A stretch of DNA of 64,000 bases from Theocolax elegans (taxonomy: Eukaryota; Arthropoda; Insecta; Hymenoptera; Cerocephalidae): assembly GCA_026168455.1 (NCBI GenBank), contig CM047425.1, positions 98,211,580 to 98,275,579 of the forward strand, read 5' to 3'. Made by a program: the position numbers and the translations under genes. Shown piece after piece: positions 1 to 15,800 of the stretch (its first letter is position 1; every line of letters begins with the position of its first letter). The notes beneath the pieces were generated by a model. The model ran no database searches, was not told the DNA's origin, and saw only the letters and a program-made list of their open reading frames with translations.

Positions 1-1543
1 TTTTCTCGATAATAATCTAAACATTTTGTTGTACTTACTTCGTTGTAATCTTAGTTAATATAAACCGTTGTTTTTCAAGGAATATTTTTACACCAAAATA
101 TGCGGGATCAATAAAGTACAATTTTAGTTTACTTTAAAAATAATTTAGTAACGTCTTTGTATGTACCGATATAACAAATCAATATGCGTTATTCGATAAA
201 TATATAATTAATTTTGTCACTTACAGTTGCAGGAGTTATTTTTAATATAGATCCATCCAGCCTTTTACAATAATTATAATTAAATTTTAATTATTTAAAC
301 TTGTAATACAAAAAATATTAACATCAGTATATACCTCGGTATGTAACGTGTTGTAAAAAAACAATAAATTACACGAACAAAAAAAGACGTATACATAGCG
401 CGTGATTTTCAAGTTTGGGTTGTAACCGTATAGTAGCCCTCTCGCGTTACGGCATCGAAAAAACCGCAAAATTGTGTCGTAAAAAAATGGAAAAGGTAGA
501 CACGGAGCTCATTGATGCAATAAACAATATCTCTTTCTCTCTCCCTCTGTGCTCTCGTGTGGTTTTCGCGCAAAACCGCCTCAGTGCGGAAAACCGGACG
601 GTTTGCATACCTGACGTATTAGCATCCAAAAATCCAACAGAAGCGATCATGTTTCCAACTGGGTTATTTCCAACTGTGTACGAAGGTCGTAAGGATGAAT
701 TTCATGATATAGAGTAATGAGCATTTCTGATTATTCATTTTGCATTTGCATTGTTGTTTGTGGTTACAATCAGTATTAACTACATACAAGCATAAAATAT
801 GCGATTGATTATAGTCTAATAATTTACATTGATAATAAAAGTAAGATATTTGTTTTTTATCTGATGAATACTTTTATTAATATCAAATTTGTTTGGGTGA
901 ATATTCATGAAATATTATTATCAGTATCACACAATATCTCCACGATTATTCAAGTATAAGCAAAAACGGACAATTTTCCTAAAAAGTATCTATAATACGT
1001 TTCAGATAAAAATAATGGCTCTAACTTAGTGGAAATTTGTAAACTTTTATACACATTTGGGTGATTTTATTAATTTTTTCTCTCCGTGAAGTGAAATTCG
1101 ATTAAAAAAACTTAATTGGCCCAAGAACTGTTAAATGTAAGTAACTCAAGGAAAATAAAAATAACAATAACAAGCTTGTCATAGTATTTCATCGCAAATA
1201 AACCTTTATAAAATTGTTAAACTATTGTACCGCGCAACCGTATGGTCAAACAGTACCACCTTCCGAGTTAGAACGCCAGAGGGTTCACTCGGTGACAATA
1301 CCGGGGCGCGACCTCGAAAATCCAACGGGGACGGTCAACTTTTCTGGCGCGCTAGGCCAGTCTCGTATTATATATATCCTACACGAATGGAGGAAGCCTT
1401 ATTGTGAGAAGAGGTGGCACCGGACCATTGTACGACCCTTGAAAGCTCTGCATAGGCGAAAACGCACTTTTGTCTGTTATTACGCGCTATATGTAGGATT
1501 ATTCGCTTTCAGGCATACACGGGGTTTACTTTACTTCCCTCGG

Positions 1544-1552
<9 letters not shown>

Positions 1553-1584
<32 letters not shown>
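1553..1584 (+). repeat. (TG)16 microsatellite
   Basis: Uninterrupted TG dinucleotide repeat, preceded by a short TA run. It lies just downstream of the GC-richer patch at 1,230-1,480. Confidence 0.97.
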
Positions 1585-1585
<1 letters not shown>

Positions 1586-3802
1586 TAATTTCAGAATTCG
1601 GATGTGGTTCCGAGCTCAAATTGTAAAACTTTTATCTTATTTAAACTATTATTTTCGTTGAGTGCTTATTGATTCTTCATAGTAATTATCGTGAGTGAGG
1701 AAAATATTAACATTTAAAAAGCTACTGCGTAAAATATTTTCCAATTCAAACAATTGTTTAATTGTATTGGAAAATTGTATAGTGTATCCCTTAATTTTTA
1801 AATATTCCCGATCAATAGAAGTATTGATCTTCTGTGTAAAATACAGTAATTGTAGTCAAGGATTATTTTAATAAAATAGATTAAATAAATAAATATAATT
1901 ATATCAATGAAAATAAATAATTTACTTGAGAAATCAATGACACATAAAAATTTTAATATCTCTTTATCAAATTTTACGATCAAAGAGTCTATCTTTACAC
2001 ACTCGTGATAATTCCTTGTCTAAAAAATAAAACATCAAAATTATTAGTATGCGTGTGTCATAAGAGATGCAAGATACATAATAACATAACTTGTTCGCTT
2101 TCTCGAACATTACCCATGCATGTAATCGATAAATAGCCTAAAATCGTCACAACCGACCAACCAAGCTATTTTCCAGCACTGGTTTCACTCCACTCGTTAA
2201 TTCGCTTAAGACTAGACTTTTAACACGACACCGTTAATCGAACTTACATAACTGCATCCTTTCAATATGTATGTATTTTTTGTTTCATTTGGTATATAGT
2301 ACAACCAAACGAAACGCATATGTTCGCACCGTTAATGTAGTTACTATCCTGCGACTCGGTAACAAAACGATGATTTATCTCTTTAATGCGTCTATTGACG
2401 ATTGACATGCTTCAAATGAATTGTGCTTTTATTTATTCAAGTGAGTTAATGGGTTATAAAGTTGCGTCGCTTATTCGATCTATTTTACGATGCTAAGGTA
2501 TTAGACTATTTATTTAGATGCATTACGATATATATATCTGTCATTTTAACAATGCAATTTCATTTACTTTTAACCCAAAAATAAAAATTTACTCTTTTGT
2601 TCTCCTCATAATTATTTAAACTTTTACATAGTATCTATACATTTCAATAGGATTGTAGAATGATAACGTATGAATAACGTTACAAAATACGTTTAAATGT
2701 ATCTCATGACTTCGAATGAAAAAGGGTAAAGAATTAAAAATTAACGTCATTTACCGATTAAGCTTTGTAGGGCAGCTTTTCGTGGGAATTCCGCCAAAAT
2801 CGCGAGCAAGCAAAATGACGCATTTGTCTGGTTCAACGAGGTCGTATTTCCGCTCCCACGCATGTTGCATTTTCCCAAAGCCAACGAGGCAGAAGGAAAA
2901 GCTCGACAGGGACCTCAGCAATTGTTTTCGTAATGAACCCTCCCTCTGTAGGATTCTATATGTGCTCGACCGTCTGGACGTCAATTTTCCCTTTGAATCA
3001 TCACATGCATGCTGCGAAATGTTATACATGTATATTTGTTACTTAAAAATTATGGAACTATTTATAGTGATGATCGCAGCGAATCCTGCTTTTTAGATAA
3101 TGATGTTTCTAATGTCATAGATGAAATTAACCGTTTGCGTAATACAATACTATTTTTTGTTTTCTTCCCACGATCTCTTTCTTTTCTTATAAATGGATGG
3201 TATGGTAATATCTACTTTTATGTTGTCTAAATTTTTATATATTTAACTATGTTTAAAATATGGATTCTTGTTAAAAACGGTATTTTTCTATGTGCTGGAA
3301 AGAAAATGATTTTTCTTTGATTAAACTAAATCTTGCGATAAGATATTTACAATTTTAACTTTATAAAAGGATCATGTTATGCTATCCAGATCTTCTTCTT
3401 GGCTCATGTTTGATTTTCATTCCACTTACAAATTTTACTCCTAATTTTTGAGATCCTTTATAATTATTAAGCGATCAATTTTCTTTCGTTTTAAAAATAT
3501 TTTAGTTTGCCAAGACGTAACTACTGCTGCATACTATAGAATTATTTCATTGACTATGAAATAAAGCGAAGAAGTTTCGAAGCAACATTTTTATCGCAAT
3601 CTATGACATTTATGTCGCCACTGTAATACTTCGAGATTTATGCAAAAACGTTGAATTTACCGCAGTGAACGTCCACTACAGTTTGTAAAGTTATCAATAA
3701 ATTCCGATAAAATCTAAAAGTTTCAGAAACCTAGATCCTTCGAGCTTTTACCGTAGTTTATCACGTTTTTTTTAGCTTATTTACGCCTAAAGTTACTATA
3801 TT

Positions 3803-3806
<4 letters not shown>

Positions 3807-3834
<28 letters not shown>
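3807..3834 (+). repeat. (AT)14 microsatellite
   Basis: Perfect AT dinucleotide run. Similar, shorter AT runs occur near 5,515-5,535, 7,757-7,780, 34,728-34,748, 49,505-49,520 and 60,873-60,889. Confidence 0.95.
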
Positions 3835-3837
<3 letters not shown>

Positions 3838-6800
3838 AATTAATATATTTTAAAATGATTAAGATTCTTCTTAAAAAATAGATTAATAGATAAAACAGTT
3901 AAGATATAGAAACGCGTAATGCAACGCGTAATGAATTAATTAGGTACACGCTTATTTACATAAAATATAACAGATTCGATCAACTTTAAAATCCGTATTA
4001 GAAAATATCATTAAACTTTTTCGCTAAACTTTGATTAGATAAAATATTAATTAAAAATAATATCACTCGCGATCTGAGAAACCACTTTATCGCAATACAA
4101 TAGCTTACAATTTTACAAGCATCTTCACGTTTTTCCTTTCAGAAGTAAAACAAAAGTCTTTCTGGAACACTAAAAAAATCCTTTATCTCCATTCGTTGGT
4201 TCTGTAAAGCAACCACTTCATTCTCGACTTCATCATTATTCTTTCAATAAAAATCCCCTATACTTTCAATTTATTCATCTCACGCGAACGACGAGAAAAT
4301 TATATCGAACACACTTTTTTTTTTAATATTCAAGCGGTATACACATTAAGACCGCTACGTCCCATCCGCGACTTCTTATATTTAAATGTAGTAGGAAGCG
4401 CGCCAAGTGTGTTATTACATTCAGGGATCTCCTTTTTTTTCATTTAATTTTGCAGTATGGAAATCAAGAGCAAAGGGGGTGGGGGGGATTATGATAATTA
4501 AAGTCATCGCTGCATTTGAATTGAGTTATTTCGACGGTATATTTCGTTCTACTTTGCTGAGCAGTGGTAAATTTAAAGCCGCTTGGAATTCCGCCTCATT
4601 GTTTGGGTTCTTTGTAAGCGCTTCTGAAATTGTCTGCAGTATTTCAAAGATCATTGTGCACCCGTAGCTGACTTATTTTAATAACTTTTTAATTGCATGA
4701 TAAATTGCCTGTATATAATTATTTATTTATTTAATTAGATTTTAAATTATAGTTATATACTTTTGATTAATATTATTTTACGTTTATGGTTTGTCGAGTT
4801 GATGCAACGTACAGTATGTGCAGTAGGACTTATACTATTGTGGTTAAATCGTTTTTTTATTGAAAATTTCGATGTTGCGCGCGTTATTCCTTTAGCAGAA
4901 CAAAAAATATACTACACTGTAACTTTCAAAACCGTATAGAGTATAAGGTAATGTTAGTTTTAATATATCATTAGAAAGGATTTAATATATATATATAGAC
5001 ACACTTACAATACCTTAAGTAAACATGGAAAGGAAATGATCATTCAGGCATCAAGAGTTTTTGTTGAATTCTCTGCTTCCTCTTCGCATCTACACAATAA
5101 TTACTACATCAGTAAATTTTGTGGCTTTGTGTAGAAAAACATTTTTTTATTGTTACAAATATAAACAGTTATTGGGACATAAATAAACTACTCACCAAGT
5201 GTATGAACTTATTATGAACAATAAAATGATTTTCACATTTAGAGCTACAAATATCTACAATGTTATTTCCACGAATATACACTCCAGTAATAAATATAGT
5301 ATACGTTTTCTAAAATTCATTCCACTTATTTTTATCAGAGTTATCACAATTCGATCGGAAGATAGAAAATATTCTTTGGTTAAAAATAGGATTTTTACCC
5401 ATAAAAAAACTTCTTCAATATTCCTCGAACGAAAATTGGCTCCATACGAAAGACACGCCCCTCAACACATTCGTATATAATTCAGGCTGATGCAAATAGT
5501 AGCACTGAAATATATTATATATATATATATATATACGTGAAAAAAGAGAATGTATCTATTCAGGATGTTCCGTCGTAGGCATTGCTTGTTCTATGTATGT
5601 ATATATATTTATAGATGCGTGGGTGTGTACCTTTATAGGGATCGATGCGCCGAAATTATTTACTGCACGTACGTCGGCCAGTGTAATCCTTTACCGAATC
5701 ACGCGATTGTGTCGGGCGTATAACGACCAAGGTGCATTCGATACTAGGGACTACGTGTTCGGTTTTTGGAAAACCTCGCCACGGTAAAACGGACGAGAGC
5801 GTCTGAGAATAGGATAGAAACGAATAGACGGGAAAAAGGTGGATGGGCTTGGTTGATTGATAGCTGGATTGGGAGATTGAAACTCCGTGTTTCGAGACTC
5901 GTATCGGAGAGGGGGAAACTGTGCATGCGAGATAAAGAATGAGCTCGAGGTATGTAGATTTCGTTTTGTTTTGATGCGCAACGGATAAGGAAATTCGTTA
6001 TATACATACACATACACGTATATGCATATACGTAGATACCTATACAGGTATCTTTAAATTTATCGTGGTGTGTACCATTTTTTTATTTGGCACTGTTTTC
6101 TTTTACCTAGTACATCCGACATTTTCTTACGCTTTTACATCTTTTTGTATGATTCTGGACTACTGTAACACAGCGTTCCAGTAGATGCCGTGTAATTCTA
6201 AATTTTAAATAACTTTTACCAACGACTTGCAAAATTTGAACTATTTATCAATCTATTTATAACAATTTCAGTATAATATCAAAGAAGAAATTTGGACACT
6301 AAATGATATAAATGTAGAATATTCAAACACAGTTGGGAAATTCGTCACCAAATTAAAAAAAAAAATCCATCGTGTACCTACTTAGCACAACAATACTTCA
6401 CCCATGAACCACAATAATTCTTGAAGTAACACGCGACAGAACCAAAATACAAAATAGACCTCCAATGATGACAAAACCGTTCATTCTTAAACGTATTCTA
6501 TTTGAATGTTCTCCATTGATACCGTAAAACTACCGTAGATCCCGTGAATTATTCAAAACGACTATGCGCGTAATGACGCGCGCGTAAAAAACAAAGATTG
6601 ACACGCGTGACGCGCTTTTCATCGTATATGTGTATACACGCACGTTCACATACGTACGAGAAAAGAAACGTGAGGGTACCCATACAAACGAACACGAATG
6701 AAAAACACCGAGTGTACCGATGGTCTATAGAAACGAAGAGACCACGACGTCAATCGATGTCCCTATGCGTATTATACGTAGATGTAGGTATGTGTGCGCC

Positions 6801-9800
6801 TGTGTGACTGGTTGAACGATCTGGTCAGAAAATGGAAATTCTCGTGAGTTGTAGATGCAACGCGAGTGTTTGTTAGGTGCGCGAAAAATACGTTTAATTT
6901 ACACGAGTGACTGACGATAAATCGTCTTGAATTTATCTTTCTGACGTATAGGTATAGCTCTACGATAAAAAGGGTTACGGAACCATCCAGGCATGATGTA
7001 CAACTTTCTTTTAAATTAAATAAGTATATTAAAAATATTAACGGTTACGTGGAAAAAAATAGTTATGTATATACATATTATAGTATAAATAGTAAACCTA
7101 CATTGTAAGTATTAAGTTCTCAATTAAGTTTATACCCCATAGTAATAATTTATTATCGTAGAGTTATAAAGAAAATATCTAGAAAATCAATAGAGTTCTA
7201 TGCGCTCTTTAGTTAATTTATTTTCCTAGTATTTTTCAAATGATATCTATAATTCTTTACGTAGAATTGTATAAGGGTTAAACTACAATTTTTTTTTATA
7301 TATTTTTATATCAGATACACGATAAAGAATTTTAGTTGAGATTCGTCGCGAAATTGAAGAAACTGCAGATTTATCAAATGGTAAATACAAAAAATCACCG
7401 AGTACATTAAAGTTGAATTTTAAAACGTTTGAAACCGACATTTTCTTGCCGACGTTCGCGTATAGCCGAATTACCGTTTGAAAATGACTTAACCACGCGG
7501 TCATATACCTCGGTGATTCAAGAATTACAATCGTAGTACACAAGACTGGGATCGTACGAGTGCCGCATTAAAATGATGCGGGCGTTCGAAATTCCAATGC
7601 GGAATGATGCACCAAGCTCGGTGGAAAACTGAATTTCGCAAATGCCTTTCTATATATTCCTATTGTTACACCGAGATGGTCTTTATTTCGCATTTTGATC
7701 TCAACTATGCGGGTGTTTTTGCATACATGTATATCTAGACTGTTAGGAAACTATGAATATATATATATATATATATATAGTTATCATTTACACCACTTCG
7801 GATAGATTGAATTTTTCTTTTTAAGAATATTTGATTGCAGACGAGAAATATACGTTCAAATAATAATGCGCGTGTTAAAGAAGGATACACCATATATTTT
7901 ATAATCATAATAAAATCAATATGCGAGATTCACAAAAATAACTCAATATAAAAAGATGGTCCATATCTTATTTAGCCCTTGGTATAAATAACCAAGGATT
8001 CATTTTTTCAAAATAATTTCCTCCACGTTTTTTTCCAAAATTATGATAAAAATTAGAACGAAAGATATATAAAATTATAGTTTTTGTAGTTACTCCAAAA
8101 AATATAACAATTTGTCAAAATTGAAATGAATAGTATTGTTATATGAACGTAGGTTGTTTACAAAAAACAATGTTGGTATACTCGAACAAAATAAAAACCA
8201 ATAAAACCATAGTATAGAAAAAAAAAGACTTCGTACGTGAAAGTTAGTTAGCTGTAACAAAATACATCACGACTCGATCGATTGACTACGAGGGAAATAA
8301 AAATTATATGAAAAGTGTATATGCACGTCTAGTGTCTGTCCTGTAAGATCAAAGGCTTTACAATTTTTTTCCATGCGAAGGCTAATTTTCCTGTCTCTGT
8401 CTATTTTAATCCCGGTAGTAAAATCGCGGCGTCCTTCGAAGCTTCGGGTCATCAAGGTCAGCTGACGCGTGCGAAAATGATGCTCGAACGATTAGCCAAG
8501 AGTCGCGTGCAATTCGTCCATCCGGTTCGGTGATCCGACACTTTGATGCAACGACCCTTTGATGACCGGTCAAGTACTTACTCATCTATATACATCTATA
8601 CGCTCTTTTATTTTTTGCTTCTTGTCTGTGTAGCTTCTACTTCCTCGTCTTTCCATTTTGCAAGCTTGGGGGGAGCATTTATCTTATGCTCATAACACTG
8701 TCGACATCGCATGAGATTTTGTTTGATATATTGAGTGATCAAATATTGGCATGGATTTCGAATAGATTAACGACTAAATCGAATTAATATAATTGTACAA
8801 TATAGATCATTTAATTATACGTATCTGTACATTTGAAAATTACAGTTCACGCGTAATTATAAAATTGCAATAAAAAGGTACTATATATATGTAAAGCAAT
8901 GCGATAATTCTTTACAAATTATCAACTTAATAAAAAAATCATAAATATAATAATATGTAGGTATTTATTATCCTAATGCTACGGGATATGCATAATATTT
9001 TAATAAACTCTTAGCGTTTTAAAGGTGTAAAATATAGTTTTTATTAATTTTATGAAATTAGCTACTGCCGTCTACAACAATAAATTAAAGAACGTTAAGT
9101 TAGGAAAAAAGATATCGTAATGAATCGTACCACACATACAATATTCTCGCCTAGTCATGTGGCGTAGTTAGTAGATGAATTGTATGGAAGATTAGAAGAT
9201 GACGAACAATTTAAAAGAAGGAATTTCCGTGGAGTCGGTACTCTTGCCAGGAGAATCCGCGTGGGTTGTTACGAAATCGCGCTTATGTACTATTCAACTT
9301 CCTATTTCCTGTATGTGTAAATTGCGGTAAAATTACTTACTTTTTCATTTTATCATCCTAACAAAGACTTTGCGTTGTTACAAAATTTTCGATGGATATT
9401 GTACTCCTTCGTCGAGGTCGTTGTGTACGTTTTATATATTTAAAAAAAATGAGGCTGTTAAGAAACTTGTATAATATTTTTATATATCTATATAAATATG
9501 TCTATATTTTCTTGGGTGTATAGGCCCTTTAGGTGTCTAGTTCATCCAAGACAAAGTAGATTATAATCAAGCGCGTGGATCGCATATTTTGAAAAGATGC
9601 TGGATATAGTGCACGTCCACGAAAAGGTGTCAGTAGCCTAGCGAAACAAACTCGAGAAGGTAGCCTCTAATTACGAACCGCTAGGTAGTACATCGAGCGA
9701 CTCAACTATAATTTATGCGAATGAGCGGGAACTTCTCAACTTCCGTTGATACCTGCAACACGTCTAGTATAAAATCATTCGGATTTGTCTAATTACCAAT

Positions 9801-12800
9801 GTTGCATTACATCTAGTTCCTGGTGGTAACGTTTGTTCGACCATTTGTTAGTTTGCTTTACCTGAGATGTAATTGTGTGTTTACACCTTACTCTCAATTG
9901 TTTAAAATTAATTTTGGTTTTATTTAAATATTTATAATAATTTATAAAGAGGTATTTATGTAAATAAAAACTCAAATTATATTGATATGTGTGCAATGCT
10001 TGCAGCATGAAAGTTGCGAAATGTACGTAATTGCAGAATTTTTAAATTTATTTTCCTACCGTTATTTCAATTTACTTCCATCATCATTAGCTATTTTTAA
10101 TCAAAACTGTTTATGCAATTTGTTATTCAAATATTAACTTTTGCACGCATAGAATTATCAAAATTTCGCTCACGAGCCTGTTAAATATACGGTTGAAAAT
10201 CAGTTGGCAAAAAGAAGAGACATTTTCAAACATCAATCTTAAAATACCTATATATGCAACGTCTACTCTATTTACAATGCATTATTTAAAATTGATATAA
10301 AAATATGTTATAAGGAAGAAATAAATGTCCACCGGGACAAATAACATTAGCGCTATATGGGAAATAAAAGTAGGGAAAATAAAAAGTGATGGTGCATATA
10401 TTTAGTAAAAGAACAAAAATTGTCGAGGAAGCTCGGCATAACATACAAAAAGCCAGAGGAAACTCCTCGTAATAGTCAATCCCCACCTAACGTTGAGATT
10501 CGGGTTCTCTTCACATTTTTTTGCGACCCGCTGGGCGCACCTGTGCGCATACCTGCGTAATTCGCACGTAAGTCGGTCACGACAACATACAAACCTTACA
10601 TATAGGTGTATACATCTATGTATGCACGAGTAAAGTTAGGTATCACGTAATGCGGCAGTCGCGCACGTATACCAAGCGCGTTTAAGCTCCTCTATCTTTC
10701 TTTAGCCCTCGACTTTTTCTAGGGAGGCTTATGTTTTCTTTTTCAACTTGACGACCGGATATTTGTGTAGATTTCGATAATAGTCGCTCTGGTGTCACTG
10801 AAGAATTAGCTTTACTTAAATGGTTTTATATACACGTTTAAATTTTGAAAATTGTGAAACAGAGATTTTAACTTAAACATATGATGAGCTTATTTTTCTT
10901 CTTTATATTTGCATTGTTCTTGCAATTATCAGTGTTGATTTTACAAATTCATAATATACGTTGAACAACAAAAAATAGCTATTAAAATATTATTAAATGT
11001 TACTAACTTTATAGGTTTTTTATTTTTATCTAATTACTATTATCTGATAAATATAAATAATAGCATAAATAACATTTAGAAATGATTGCTCCGACCGTTT
11101 TTTTTTTTAAATTAAAAGGCATAAATTATAAAAACATATATGATTGAATGAGATGCGAGGTATTGAATATTTACACATAATTAAGAAATAATTTAATTCT
11201 ACAGAAAATATTTATATTATTTATACATATATTATATAATCAAATAATTGGTTGATATTTTTTTTTTTAAAGATTCAAATTAAAGGGACTTTTTAACTAC
11301 TCTGTGTTGTCAGTATAAGAGCTTATTGCGTTATCTCTCTTGCCAATCACAATTATCTATAATGAAATCATTTATAGAAAACCATTATAATTTTGAATAA
11401 AAAAATACTTATCATAGAAAAGAAATTTAATCGATAATGTTAATTCATATCATACGTTGATAATTTACCTGAGATTAACAGTTTTTTTTACGCAACTCAG
11501 CAAAAATAGCTCATTTTGAGAATCGTATAATGAATGATCCAAAAAACGAAAAGATTAACACAATCAACGATAAAACTAGTCTCCCTCGCTGTTACTCTAT
11601 TTGTAAGTCAGAAAGGAAGTTCACATGTTCTACTAAAATTGCTCCACACCCAGGTAGAGAGCGAACATAATTACAACCGCGAATTCGCTGTTAGAATAGG
11701 AAAAAAGGGCAGGAAGTAAATTTGAAAAAAACGAAAATAAGTTTGGTAGTATAACTTTAGCCACACTAGTATGAATGAATAACGAGCTAGGATTTTGTTA
11801 TTTTCCTATGTCGATTATGTACTTACTTTATACTATATATATCTTATTAAAATGTTTAGTTCTTTTGCAGTTACGTAAGGACATTTTGTCATTACATTTT
11901 CCTTCTACCGTTTTAAAAATACAGTAATAAAATTGACGTAGTTAGTTCAAATGATATTAAAATATGGCTTCTAAATTATTTTTAAGCAGGAAGTGACAAT
12001 TTTATGATGCTATTTAGACGGTTAAATCTTTTATATATCGCGATATTAAATTTAAAGAATAATTAAATTTCTACTGTTGTAATTTTGAAGCAATAATTCT
12101 TGCTTATATGAATTATTTCACATTTTATTCGAGGTTTTCGTAAAAGCTGTAAAAGATACTTATTCTATAGATTTTTTATTCAGTATTAAGTCCCAGTAGT
12201 GTACCACATAAGCAATAACTATCACTTTATTCTAATTGATGAATAAACTCATTCATTGAGCAAATACACTTTTTTGTTCGCTCACACGGAAACCGAAAAA
12301 TCGTCGAGATTTGAATTGAAAGCTTTCAATAATATGACTCATATTTATTAATGAAGAAAGTTCGTTATATACATTGCAACGACAATCATGCTCGTTCATT
12401 AAAATCTCAATTTGTTTTTATCTACTTCTGTTTAATAGACAATCGTTTGATTCATAAACACGTTCGCTGAATATTATCGGTGGAAGATTGAAAAAAAGAA
12501 GAACCGCTGTCACATTTTAACGTTGTTCGAGGTGTAGAAATCGTCTTTCATTTTTTACAATTATAACATGAAAAATGGTTTTAGCTTATAAATTGTTTCA
12601 TACTATATAAAAGTCTTCATACTAAAAATATGTTTTAGTAAATAGTTTAGTACATTGAATAAGAGTTTATGAATATTAATACTTTATAGTGCTCTTATCG
12701 AGGATCATTTATTTTATATACACATAGTTATTCGACAATGTGATTTGTATCACTTGTTATTTATGATATTACCATCTACCTTTTATAAAAATAAATATGT

Positions 12801-15800
12801 TCCGTAGCTACTGACAATATAACAAAGCTGTGGGGCATGTAACAAACTGATTGAAGAACCTTGTCTTGTTAATTTTTTTTATTCTCATAAAGAAACACGA
12901 CAAGCAGAATAATTGAAGTGGTAGCAAGAATTTTAAATTTCTTTCTTCGAACGTATTGCTTAAAAAGTTTACATAAATGACAATGATGATCAAACTGTAT
13001 CATCTATAGTTGTATTGAAAATCACATAGAACGTCGAATTGGTTAAAGAAATTGGGAGCGCGAGAACAAACGCGATGCGCACGCGACAACTATAGGAACA
13101 AGTGGAGCGCGAAGTTGCGGCCTTTTTTTGTAACCAATCCAGTCATTGACTTGAACGCTACCGAGAAATTTTAGTGAATAGAGTAGTCTGTCATCATCGT
13201 GCTTCTTTAATGAGCGACGAATCTCTTTTTTTTTTTTATAAACGTGACGAGCATTGAAATTGGTTGTTAAACTAATGTCTAATGATACTTTAGATTATTT
13301 AATGTCTAGCTGCAGATTTTATCGTTTACGTTAACTTTTAAAAACCAGAAACTCATTTTAATACATCAACCGTACAGTAACAATTACACATAAATTGCAA
13401 TAAAAATTTGGGAAAAAAATTAAAAGTGAAGCCTGAAATGTTGAATTGCCTACCCTACGTAAATTTAAATACCACGCATCACCAACTATGCCGTTGGAAA
13501 ACCTAACTTTTAACCTGGGTACTACTAAATCAAACCTGAAGTGCAGGTTGAAACTGAATGCGGTCGTGTCTACGTGTAGTTTCAGAGCGAAAGTTTAATT
13601 AAAGGTCCTATAGCACCCGTGTGTCCACCCCTCCTATTTCACTCTCTCACTCTCTCACTCTCTACCCCCAAAACTGTGTAACATTCAACGAGGTCGGTGC
13701 TCCCTTACACCTTGGAAAATCTGTAAGCTTATAGAGCTTCGAAATTTTCAATTACGCGGACCGAATATCAACACTGATGGATTTTCTTTAGTACAGGAAG
13801 GAGAATATTTACCCTGGGGGTTATGAATTTGGTTAGATCTATAGGAAGTTGCTTTTCTTTCGCCGTAAAATTCGTATGCATAGCTTAGCATATTTAATAA
13901 ACCAAGCTATACATTATATTTAATCACGAAAACGGTAGTTAATGTCAACACACAGCAATGATCTCGATGACCTTAAATAAAAAACATATTTAAATAAACA
14001 AACACTTTTTGAACTGTAGAAAAGAGGTTGGCCCTGTAGAGAGTAGATAATGAACGTTTTCGATCGATATTGCAAGATGTTGGACCGGATAGAAGTTTAA
14101 ATTAAACGATCCGACGAGACGCAATTGGAAAAAAGGTTCGATAACTCTTGGTGGTGCACGCACCTATGTACGAGACGATTAATAGCCATCGAGAAAATTA
14201 TTTCTCCGTGCTCTTTTCTCTCTTTTCCTTGCCACTTGAAGAAAACGACTATTAATTCTATGGTACTGGGAAATTGCAATTCGTTCTTCTTCTTCTTCTT
14301 TTTTCACCCATTATCAAATGATATTTTCCATTCTTCACGATTATCACTCAAAAGTTAGACTTATTGACTGTCGCGAGGACTATTCGAATAGGGTGTCCAT
14401 ACAATTAATTTTTTTATTTCTCGTAAGAACTATAAGTGAGTAAAAAAGTTCAAGTGGCATATACGATATTGAATTTTTTATATTTATTAAGAGTTACGTT
14501 GAACGAGTTGATATCATGATTTTCTTATCGAAATCGATGATCTCTTTTGACAGAAAACTAATTGAGAATATTTCTTTGTTGTTGTACTATAAAATTTCAT
14601 AAACCGTTGAGCAAAAGGAAGTGAATAAATCGCGATCGAATGAAAAAAATAAAATAATATACATTGACTACCTATATAATATACATTATCTACTCGAGGC
14701 AATAAGTGGCATACGGATTGACTCTCATGTGTATAATATACGTGTATGTGTGCGTATCCTTATCCTAATTATTTTACCTCAAAGACGATATTAATTTCGC
14801 GCACGTGTACAGTTTATTAATATTGCTATATCTATGCAAATTTAGTTAGAGCGCGAAATGTTGCATCTGTGTGTTTACGCGTGAGTGTGTGTGTGTGCGC
14901 GCGCGCGTAACATACGCCTCGATGCATTAGTTTAGTCTGCAACGCGTGCAATAATATACTTATATACACTATACTTGTTCTCCACTTAATTCGCTTTATA
15001 TTTGATATTTTAACGATAGTAAATCGTTTATTCCGACTGTAGGTTGTGTGTAAACAGGATTTTATATAGTTAATCAAGGCTCAGAGAATATAACTACTCC
15101 ACGGGGAATTAATATGCATGGTTTATGGGTTTTAGGGATCGACGTAATTAGATTCGTTTGTTTTGCCCATCCAATTTGTTTTACTGAACTGTGTCCTCTA
15201 TTGGTAAACAGTGATTTAAGATAGATTAATAAATATAATGGAAAATTAAGAACTGTAAACATATAAGTTACGATCAAACTTATTAAACTGAATGCATATA
15301 TATTAAACAATAAAGTTAAATATCAGTTGAATTGAATGCGTCTACATTTAAATAAGTATCTCCGGTATAAGTCGGAATATATATCGTTTGCGAGGGGTCA
15401 AAATTGGTCACAACAGGAAACTGAGCTGCACCGTTGGCCAGTGTCATTTCCGTCGTAAATTAATTAACTTTCGTTGAAATTGCGAGGGTGCCGTTTAAAT
15501 ATATAAAGCTATACATTACCGAAGATGCAGGAGAACAAGAAAAAAAAATCACCTTTGACAATTACCCTCCGGTCTCTGTAGACGCGATTAACGTGATATT
15601 TCCGCTTATTTTCGTACTCTCGTTTTTCCTATACGGATTTCTAACGTAATTTCTTCGAGCAGCAAATTTTACTGCCTGAAAAGCTAATTACGTGCTTAAC
15701 ATTCTTTTTTAAATTCTGTTCTATTTTGAGATCCATAGTTTAAACGTAATACTAATTACTGGTATTAAATATAGATAGTTTATTTACCCGCAAGACAAAT

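Noticed and set aside
415..717. 100-codon open frame, plus strand
   Set aside because: No recognisable domain, no splice context, overlapped by an equally open minus-strand frame; looks like chance.
1214..1588. 124-codon open frame running into the TG repeat
   Set aside because: The end is only the microsatellite translated as Cys-Val repeats, and a second plus-strand frame is also open over part of it; no motif.
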